Assembly: GCA_016169945.1 (NCBI GenBank)
Contig: JADLSH010000170.1
Coordinates: 62,001 to 126,000, forward strand
From: Trachythela sp. YZ-2020
Taxonomy: Eukaryota; Cnidaria; Anthozoa; Malacalcyonacea; Clavulariidae
Direction: 5' to 3'
DNA: 64,000 nucleotides
Shown: positions 7,826 through 15,600 of the stretch, piece after piece
How positions within the stretch are numbered: the first letter of the stretch is position 1
How the letters are laid out: each line of letters starts with the position of its first letter
Program-made: the position numbers and the translations under genes
The notes under the pieces: model-generated
Database searches by the model: none
What the model was told of the DNA's origin: nothing
What the model saw: only the letters and a program-made list of their open reading frames with translations

Positions 7826-10800
7826 ATGAACGACTCACCTGTATACTCACGAAAAGCCGAAGCAAAAAGACTTATTGCTAGGCAGACTCGTATTAAAAAA
7901 CAAGCTCAGAGGCAAACCAAACAAGCAGCTCGTCAAGCTGAAAAAACAGCTGCTAAGGAGACATCAAAGTGGGCTCGCGATATCACAAAAGAAGAAGCAC
8001 GACAAAAGTTTGTCAACGACGAAGCTAGGTTGTGGTTTGGTAAGGGAAAAAAGATCAAAGCTGTTCGTAAAAAACTTGAACGCAAAATGACTCAAATATT
8101 TAAAGAGTCTAAACTTCGCATAGATGCAAAAAAGATGATGGACACCTGGGAAAGAGAGTTTAGAAAAGAAACTTTTACGAGTACCAAACCGCGCGAGACG
8201 AGCGTTAGCGAGAGCGGCGCACAAGAACCATCATATCTTCAACCCTTATTTGAACTAATTAAGATCAGCGAAACAACAAGTAAAAAATTCACCACCGACA
8301 CTGTTAAGTATCACATTAAAATTCATGGTTATGTTGATCCTGTTGATGTCTTCATGGGCGCGTTAAACAAGGTCATCCAAGAGAAAAAATTAAGACCAGG
8401 CGATAAGATCAGGTTGATAGCTAACCACTTAGAGTGGTATAAGCATATAAGCACAAAGCTTGTGTCGATACCTTCTGATGGTATCATCACACCTGGGTTC
8501 ATGAAAGATCTCATAAGGTTTGTAGATTACAAAAATGTTCCTTTGGACGAACTTGAAATAGATGTACAAAGCGTTAAAGTACCTCGTGGATCTGGATACC
8601 TTCCAGTCACTCGTAACAACTTAGGTAGTAAAAAGTCAGTGATCAGAATAGTTAACAACGACACACTGTGCTTACAACGAGCTATCGCAACCGGGAAGGC
8701 TAATTTAGAACCACACAAGTGGTCTAATACCCAACTTAAAGATGGTTTTAATAAGTCTCGTAAACTTCAAACTGAGGAAGCTTTAAAACTTAGCGAAGCG
8801 GCCAATGTTGAAATTACCGGTTATGGTTGTACTTTAGATGATGTCACAACATTTGCAGAGTATCTTAATTTAAGAATTACAGTGATAGATGGTGATATGT
8901 TTAACAGAATACTCCACACAGCGGGACCTTGTATCAACGAGACACAAACAAACATGATCTACTTACTCAAAACAGGCGAGCATTTTGATGTGATCACAAG
9001 TATGACTGGTTTTTTAGGTAAGAAATACTACTGTCACTCATGTCAAAAAAGTTACACTAAGCCTAACAAACATAGGTGTCCTACTAAGTGCACACAATGT
9101 TTTAAAGCTAACGCTTGGTGTAAAACAAAAAATGAACCCAACATAACATGTGACGACTGTGACAGAGTGTTCTTTGGGAAAGAGTGTTTTGACGAACATC
9201 TTCGAAACAGAAGTAAAAAGAAGGGGGAAACCAAAACTCTGTGTGGTGAAAAACATAAGTGTAAGACTTGTAAAGTTACTTGGTCACCTAATATAATTCG
9301 TCAACATATCTGCGGTTACTCTTTATGCGATAACTGTGACAAATACTGTGACATAACACAACACAAGTGTTACATGAAGCGTAAGCGTGCAAAAGGTGGG
9401 TTATGCACTCGCGAAATATGTGTTAGCGAGATGTGTGCTACGAGTGAGCGTAGCGAGCGAGGCGAAACCGAGATGATATGTAAAAAGTCAGGTCTTTGTC
9501 GTTATGATTGGTGTTATAGTTGTAAGACATACTCAGAAAAGTATATGTTTTACGACTTAGAGACAACACAAAACACTGGCGAGCACATAGTTAATTACGC
9601 TCACGCATGGGACTTCAACGGTACCGAGTACTCTTTTAACAACATCAAGGACTTTTGTGAGTTTGTATGTCAAAAAGAATACAAAGGTTACACTTTCATC
9701 GCGCATAACGCGAAGGCGTTTGACTTACAGTTTGTCTTAAAATATTTAGTAGTGGACAAAGGTGTCAGACCAGAACAGTGTATTTACGCTGGCACAAAGA
9801 TTATGTATATGAAAGCTTACGGTAGAAGATTCATAGACAGCGTAAACTTTGTGGCTTCTAAGTTGTCAGAGTTCCCAAAAACATTTGGTTTGGATGAACT
9901 TAAGAAGGGTTACTTCCCACATTTTTTCAACACACCCAAGAACCAAAATTACATTGGGACCATGCCACATGTAGAAAACTATGGTCCTGATACTATGAGC
10001 GTAACTGGGCGAAAAGAATTTATGGAGTGGTACAAAGTTAGGGTTGCCGAAAACTTTGTCTTTGACTTTGCAAAAGAACTTAAAGATTATTGTCGAAGTG
10101 ATGTCGATATTTTAAGAAGAGCCATGATGAAGTTCAGAGAGGACTTCATAACGCTAAGTAACATTGATCCCTTACGATACATCACGATAGCGAGTGTTTG
10201 CATGGATGTGTATCGATGTGACCATTTGTCATGGAAAGAGATAGCGGTATTTAAAGATCTTAAAAAGTCTGAGAATTACAGTAAGGCTAGCATCAAGTGG
10301 TTGGAGTATATTAGCGAAACCCAACAACTTAATATCAAACACGCTTTGAATGGCGGCGAGTATAAGACAGACGCTGGTAAGGTAGATGGTTTTTGTGAGA
10401 CAACTAACACTGTGTACGAATATCAAGGTTGTTACTGGCATGGTTGTACAGAGTGTTACACAAAAAGAGATCTTGTAAATGTTAACAACCAGTTAGATAT
10501 GACAGAACTACATGCAAGAACGCTTGCCAAGAACCAAAAGATCAGAGACTTGGGTTACAATCTCGTTGAGATTTACGAGTGTGGTCTTTCTCAAGACAGC
10601 AAGTTTAAAAACTGGTGCCGAAAGTCGTCGTTATTTGATGTCGTAGAACCATTAGATCCAAGAGATGCTTTCTTTGGTGGTCGTACAAATGTCACCAAGC
10701 TCAAATACGAGTTCAAAGAATACGAAAAAGGTTTGTATGACGACTTCCAGAGTTTGTATCCAGGCGTACAATTTTTCAAAAAGTACCCTGTTGGTCACCC

Positions 10801-11983
10801 CGAGAAAATTTTCAGACCTAAGGTGTTCAACGATAACTGGTTTGGTTACATCAAGTGTAAAGTAGAACCGCTAAAAGGTTTGTATCATCCAGTTCTTCCA
10901 GTTAGAACAAAGTGTGGTAATTCTGATAAGTTGTTGTTCCCTTTGTGTAAAACTTGTTCTTCCACACAGCAACAAACCAAATGCGAGCACACATCAGAAG
11001 AGCGAAGTTTTGTTGGTACTTGGTGCACAAACGAGTTCAACAAGGCTCTTGAGAAAGGTTACAAACTTGTCGAGATCTACGAAGCGTGGCACTTCAAAAA
11101 CACAACCGAGGACTTGTTCAAAAGTTATGTCCAGAAGTTTATGAAAATTAAGATTGAGTCGTCTAAGCCACCAAAAGTAGGACCGGGAACTCAGTACGAG
11201 ACTTTGGATGATTTTCGTGCGAAAGTTAAAGAGCGTTTAGACATAGAACTTGGCGAGATTAAGTTTAATCCAGGTATGAGAGCCATCGCCAAGCTGTGTT
11301 TAAATAGCTTGTGGGGTAAATTTGGTCAGCGAATTAACATGTCCCAAACCGAGTACATTTCAGATGCCGAGAGGTATTTTGAAGTTGTTATGGACGACAC
11401 ATTAGAGATCGATAACATTCTTCTGTTTAACGACGATTTAACCCAAGTCACTTACACTCTTAAAGACCAGTTTGTCAATAATCATAACAACATAAATATT
11501 TTTGTAGCTAGTTTTACAACAAGTCATGGAAGGTTGATGTTGTACGATGTGTTAGATCATCTTGATGACCAAGTGTTAGGTTACGATACCGATAGTGTTT
11601 GGTACATAGAGAGACCTGGTGGTAACAAAACCATAAGAGGTGATATGCTTGCGGAATTAACAGACGAGTTAGATGGGTATCATATAACCAAGTGGGTTGC
11701 GACAGGTCCTAAGTCTTACGCTTACGAGACTAGTAAGGGTGAGCAAGTATGTAAGGTAAAAGGTTTTACATTAAACCATAATAACAGTAAGCTCATCAAC
11801 CAAGAGAGTATGATTGATATTGTTAACGGGAAATTAGATAAGATCGTAACGTCAAAAAATGCGATGGTAAGAAATCACAAAACTAAGACGGTTAAAAATG
11901 AGAACCAAGAGAAAACATTTTCGTTGGATTACAACAAGCGAGTGGTTATGGATGACTTCGACACAATACCTTATGGGTTCTAA
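7826..11983 (+). CDS. polB: Protein-primed DNA polymerase family B with N-terminal OTU-like and zinc-finger regions
   Basis: A 1,385-residue polymerase that would replicate the element's linear DNA from a terminal protein primer. Residues 1-120 are basic and rich in R, K, Q and A. An OTU-like segment begins near residue 275 (NDTLCLQRAI). Cys/His zinc-finger-like clusters follow (about 396-520). The exonuclease motifs are FYDLETT near 573 (Exo I), FIAHNAKAFD near 623 (Exo II) and DYCRSDVDIL near 753 (Exo III). The polymerase motifs are DFQSLYP near 972 (A), KLCLNSLWGKFG near 1155 (B) and YDTDSVWY near 1252 (C). All catalytic acids seen appear intact. GC-rich GAGCG islands interrupt it in frame at residues 122-132 and 527-547, both in linkers. 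The frame is fully open. Confidence 0.95.
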   Translation: MNDSPVYSRKAEAKRLIARQTRIKKQAQRQTKQAARQAEKTAAKETSKWARDITKEEARQKFVNDEARLWFGKGKKIKAVRKKLERKMTQIFKESKLRIDAKKMMDTWEREFRKETFTSTKPRETSVSESGAQEPSYLQPLFELIKISETTSKKFTTDTVKYHIKIHGYVDPVDVFMGALNKVIQEKKLRPGDKIRLIANHLEWYKHISTKLVSIPSDGIITPGFMKDLIRFVDYKNVPLDELEIDVQSVKVPRGSGYLPVTRNNLGSKKSVIRIVNNDTLCLQRAIATGKANLEPHKWSNTQLKDGFNKSRKLQTEEALKLSEAANVEITGYGCTLDDVTTFAEYLNLRITVIDGDMFNRILHTAGPCINETQTNMIYLLKTGEHFDVITSMTGFLGKKYYCHSCQKSYTKPNKHRCPTKCTQCFKANAWCKTKNEPNITCDDCDRVFFGKECFDEHLRNRSKKKGETKTLCGEKHKCKTCKVTWSPNIIRQHICGYSLCDNCDKYCDITQHKCYMKRKRAKGGLCTREICVSEMCATSERSERGETEMICKKSGLCRYDWCYSCKTYSEKYMFYDLETTQNTGEHIVNYAHAWDFNGTEYSFNNIKDFCEFVCQKEYKGYTFIAHNAKAFDLQFVLKYLVVDKGVRPEQCIYAGTKIMYMKAYGRRFIDSVNFVASKLSEFPKTFGLDELKKGYFPHFFNTPKNQNYIGTMPHVENYGPDTMSVTGRKEFMEWYKVRVAENFVFDFAKELKDYCRSDVDILRRAMMKFREDFITLSNIDPLRYITIASVCMDVYRCDHLSWKEIAVFKDLKKSENYSKASIKWLEYISETQQLNIKHALNGGEYKTDAGKVDGFCETTNTVYEYQGCYWHGCTECYTKRDLVNVNNQLDMTELHARTLAKNQKIRDLGYNLVEIYECGLSQDSKFKNWCRKSSLFDVVEPLDPRDAFFGGRTNVTKLKYEFKEYEKGLYDDFQSLYPGVQFFKKYPVGHPEKIFRPKVFNDNWFGYIKCKVEPLKGLYHPVLPVRTKCGNSDKLLFPLCKTCSSTQQQTKCEHTSEERSFVGTWCTNEFNKALEKGYKLVEIYEAWHFKNTTEDLFKSYVQKFMKIKIESSKPPKVGPGTQYETLDDFRAKVKERLDIELGEIKFNPGMRAIAKLCLNSLWGKFGQRINMSQTEYISDAERYFEVVMDDTLEIDNILLFNDDLTQVTYTLKDQFVNNHNNINIFVASFTTSHGRLMLYDVLDHLDDQVLGYDTDSVWYIERPGGNKTIRGDMLAELTDELDGYHITKWVATGPKSYAYETSKGEQVCKVKGFTLNHNNSKLINQESMIDIVNGKLDKIVTSKNAMVRNHKTKTVKNENQEKTFSLDYNKRVVMDDFDTIPYGF

Positions 11984-12006
11984 GTTAAAAGGAAGAAGAG
12001 AAGTGT

Positions 12007-12036
12007 AAATTTGTACCTAAAAATAGGTACAAATTT
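12007..12036. terminator. Perfect stem-loop between convergent genes
   Basis: AAATTTGTACCTA and its exact complement TAGGTACAAATTT flank an AAAA loop. It lies 24 bp after the PolB stop and 49 bp from the stop of the convergent C2H2 gene, so it could shape the 3' ends of both transcripts. Confidence 0.6.
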
Positions 12037-12084
12037 TTCGAGCGAACGACGACCGAAGGGAGGAGAGCGAGCGTGAGTTATTCT

Positions 12085-12294
12085 CTAATGGTTTTTTTTA
12101 AAGTGTTTTAAAAGCACATCTTGGTTTATAAAATTTTTATTACAATAAGTACAACACACCTTATCCTCGTTTTTACTACGAACATAACCACCATGTGTTA
12201 CTTTCACATGTAATTTATAACCTGTCTGAGAGCCTCTCCATTTGCAAGATTTGCACGATATTTTATGTAGGTCAATTGCATAATTATTAGGCAT
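12085..12294 (-). CDS. Small C2H2 zinc-finger protein, 69 aa
   Basis: It has two Cys/His zinc-binding motifs: CKSC with H-x4-H at about residues 17-37, and a classical CTYC with H-x4-H at about 48-69. The protein is basic and likely binds nucleic acid. It is the last gene before the right end, convergent with PolB. Many Polintons carry small zinc-finger proteins, but their roles are mostly unknown. Confidence 0.7.
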   Translation of the reverse strand: MPNNYAIDLHKISCKSCKWRGSQTGYKLHVKVTHGGYVRSKNEDKVCCTYCNKNFINQDVLLKHFKKNH

Positions 12295-12403
12295 TGTTTG
12301 TTTGTGTTATATTTTTTTGTCTTTTAACTTTTGAGGACTTACGATTTATTCTCTGGTAAGATGTTTGTGAAATATTTTTCACACTTGTCTTTAATTCGTT
12401 GAG

Positions 12404-12434
12404 TTCTTGGGTGCCCGCAGCGGGTACCCAAGAA
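12404..12434. other. Near-perfect palindrome with GGTACC-like core
   Basis: Arms TTCTTGGGTGCCCGC and GCGGGTACCCAAGAA (15 bp, one mismatch) around a single base. It resembles the palindrome inside the BRO-N gene at 7200-7220 (GGGGTACCGC-T-GCGGTACCCC), so the two may belong to one palindromic family. Confidence 0.7.
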
Positions 12435-12450
12435 TTCATCATACTTTCTT

Positions 12451-12557
12451 GTTGCGTAATATTTTTTGACCGTGACGTCAGAGAAATGTTGCGTAATATA
12501 TTTTGGAAATGTTGCGTAATATATTTGGTGAAATGTTGCGTAATATATTTTGGAAAT
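12451..12557. repeat. Iteron-like repeats GTTGCGTAATATATTTTGGAAAT, four copies
   Basis: Four copies begin at about 12,451, 12,488, 12,511 and 12,534, with 23-24 bp spacing between the last three. Each has a TTGCGTAAT core that resembles C/EBP-family bZIP sites. A TGACGTCA octamer lies between copies 1 and 2 (12,473-12,480). The position at the element end suggests a replication or transposase-recognition role. Confidence 0.75.
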
Positions 12558-12632
12558 TATACGGCACTTTTTTTTTGATGACGTCAGAGGAATCGGGTGG
12601 TGTATTTGACCTTGGTGTAAAAGTGCCGTATA
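12558..12632. repeat. Subterminal inverted repeat TATACGGCACTTTT / AAAAGTGCCGTATA
   Basis: Perfect 14-bp arms at 12,558-12,571 and 12,619-12,632 enclose 47 bp that contain a TGACGTCA octamer (12,579-12,586). No matching sequence exists at the left end, so it is either a right-end-specific hairpin or a tiny inserted palindromic element. Confidence 0.8.
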
Positions 12633-12648
12633 GTGGTATACATTACTA

Positions 12649-15600
12649 CTGACGTACCTTTATAATAACATGGGGTACCTTCGGCTAACTTCGTGTACCT
12701 CTAGCTTCGGGTACCTTGAAGTACCTTCGGATACCTTGGGGTACCTTCGGGTACCTTGCGGTACCTCTATGGTGTCTTGGGGTGCCTCCGGGTGCCTCCG
12801 AATACCTTGGGGTACCTCTGAATACCTTGGGGTACTTTCGCGTACCTTGGGGTACCTTCGGATACCTTCGGGTACCTTCAGGAGCCTCCGGATACCTTGG
12901 TGTGCCTTCGGGTACCTTGGGATACCTTCGGGTACCTTGAGGTACCTTTATGGTGTCTTGGGGTATATTCGGGTGTATTAGGTTATCTTCAGGTACCTTA
13001 GGTTACCTTGCGGTACCTCTATGGTATCTTGGGGTACCTTCGGGTACCTTCGGTACCTTCGGGTACCTTCGGTACCTTCGGTACCTTCGGTACCTTCGGT
13101 ACCTTCGGTACCTTCGGTACCTTCGGTACCTTCGGGTACCTTTGGTACCTTCGGTACCTTCGGGTACCTTCGGGTACCTTCGGGTACCTTCGGGTACCTT
13201 CGGGTACCTTCGGGTACCTTCGGGTACCTTCGGGTACCTTCGGGTACCTTCGGGTACCTTCGGGTACCTTCGGGTACCTTCGGGTACCTTCGGGTACCTT
13301 CGGGTACCTTCGGGTACCTTCGGGTACCTTCGGGTCCCTTCGGGTACCTTCGGGTACCTTCGGGTACCTTCGGGTACCTTCGGGTACCTTCTGGCACCTT
13401 CGGGTACCTTCGCACCTTCGGGTACCTTCGGGTACCTTCGGGTACCTTCGGGTACCTTCGGGTACCTTCTGGCACCTTCGGTACCTTCGGGTACCTTCCG
13501 GGTACCTTCGGCACCTTCGGGTACCTTCGGGTACCTTCGGGTACCTTCGGGTACCTTCGGGTACCTTCGGGTACCTTCGGGTACCTTCGGCTACCTTCAG
13601 GTACCTTCGGGTATCTTCGGGTACCTTCGGGTACCTTCGGGTACCTTCGGGTACCTTCTGGAACCTTCGGGTACCTTCGGGTACCTTCGGGTACCTTCGG
13701 GTACCTTCGGGTACCTTCGGGTACCTTCGGGTACCTTCGGGTACCTTCGGGTACCTTCGGGCACCTTCGGGTACCTTCGGGTACCTTCGGGTACCTTCGG
13801 GTACCTTCGGGTACCTTCGGTACCTTCGGGTACCTTCGGGTACCTTCGGTACCTTCGGGTACCTTCGGTACCTTCGGTACCTACGGGTACCTTTGGTACC
13901 TTCGGCACCTTCGGGTACCTTCGGGTACCTTCGGGTACCTTCGGGTACCTTCGGGTACCTTCGGGTACCTTCGGGTACCTTCGGGTACCTTCGGGTACCT
14001 TCGGGTACCTTCGGGTACCTTCGGGTACCTTCGGGTACCTTCGGGTACCTTCGGGTACCTTCGGGTACCTTGGGGTACCTTCGGGTACCTTCGGGTACCT
14101 TCGGGTACCTTCGGGTACCTTCGGGTACCTTCGGGTACCTTCGGGTACCTTCGGGTACCTTCGGGTACCTTCGGGTACCTTCGGGTACCTTCGGGTACCT
14201 TCGGGTACCTTCGGGTACCTTCGGGTACCTTGGGGTATATTCGGGTGTATTAGGTTATCTTCAGGTACCTTAGGTTACCTTGCGGTACCTCTATGGTATC
14301 TTGGGGTACCTTCGGGTACCTTCGGTACCTTCGGTACCTTCGGTACCTTCGGGTACCTTCGGTACCTTCGGGTACCTTCGGCACCTTCGGGTACCTTCGG
14401 TACCTTCGGGCACCTTCGGGTACCTTCGGTTACATTCGGGTACCTTCGGGTACCTTCGGGCACCTTCGGGTACCTTCGGGTACCTTCGGTACCTTCGGTA
14501 CCTTCGGGTACCTTCGTACCTTCGGGTACCTTCGGGCACCTTCGGGTACCTTCGGGCACCTTCGGGTACCTTCGGCACCTTCGGGTACCTTCGTACCTTC
14601 GGGTACCTTCGGGCACCTTCGGTACCTTCGGTACCTTCGCACCTTCGGGTACCTTCGCACCTTCGGGTACCTTCGGGTACCTTCGGGTACCTTCGGGTAC
14701 CTTCGGGTACCTTCGGGTACCTTCGGGTACCTTCGGGTACCTTCGGGTAGCTTCGGGTACCTTCGGGTACCTTCGGGTACCTGGGGTACCTTTATACTAC
14801 CATGCGGTATCTTCGGGTACCTTCGGATACCTTCGGGTACCTTCAGGAGCCTCCGGATACCTTGGGGTGCCTTCGGGTACCTTGGGATGCCTTCGGGTAC
14901 CTTGAGGTACCTTTATGGTGTCTTGGGGTATATTCGGGTGTATTAGGTTATCTTCAGGTACCTTAGGTTACCTTTATGGTACCTTGGGGTACCTTGGGGT
15001 ACCTTGGGGTACCTTGGGATACATTGGGGTACCTTCAGGTACCTTAGGTTACCTTTATGGTACCTTGGGGTACCTTGGGGTACCTTGGGGTACCTTGGGG
15101 TACCTTGGGGTACCTTGGGATACATTGGGGTACCTTGGGGTACCTTGCGGTACCTCTATGGTATCTTGGGGTACCTTCGGGTACCTTCGGGTACCTTCGG
15201 GTACCTTCGGGTACCTTCGGGTACCTTCGGGTACCTTCGGGTACCTTCGGGTACCTTCGGGTACCTTCGGGTACCTTCGGGTCCCTTCGGGTACCTTCGG
15301 GTACCTTCGGGTACCTTCGGGTACCTTCGGGTACCTTCGGGTACCTTCGGGTACCTTCGGGTACCTTCGGGTACCTTCGGGTACCTTCGGGTACCTTCGG
15401 GTACCTTCGGGTACCTTCGGGTACCTTCGGGTACCTTCGGGTACCTGGGGTACCTTTATACTACCATGCGGTATCTTCGGGTACCTTCGGATACCTTCGG
15501 GTACCTTCAGGAGCCTCCGGATACCTTGGGGTGCCTTCGGGTACCTTGGGATGCCTTCGGGTACCTTGAGGTACCTTTATGGTGTCTTGGGGTATATTCG

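Larger units (their letters stand above)
316..12640. mobile_element. Polinton/Maverick-like element (integrated virus-like DNA transposon)
   Basis: About 12.3 kb of densely packed genes on both strands, with short or no gaps, lies between two different satellites. The defining pair is a protein-primed family B DNA polymerase and a retrovirus-like integrase with the C-terminal module typical of Polintons. They sit near opposite ends, as in known Polintons. A major-capsid-like and a penton-like candidate lie between them. I could not find a Walker-type packaging ATPase or a cysteine protease in any open frame. I also see no long terminal inverted repeat; the ends share only TGACGTCA octamers. 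The principal reading frames are open, so the copy may be young. The right boundary is uncertain by about 15 bases (12,633-12,650). Confidence 0.85.

Noticed and set aside
316..12640. Packaging ATPase inside the element
   Set aside because: I scanned the element's open frames for GxxxxGKS/T followed by an acidic Walker B and found none.
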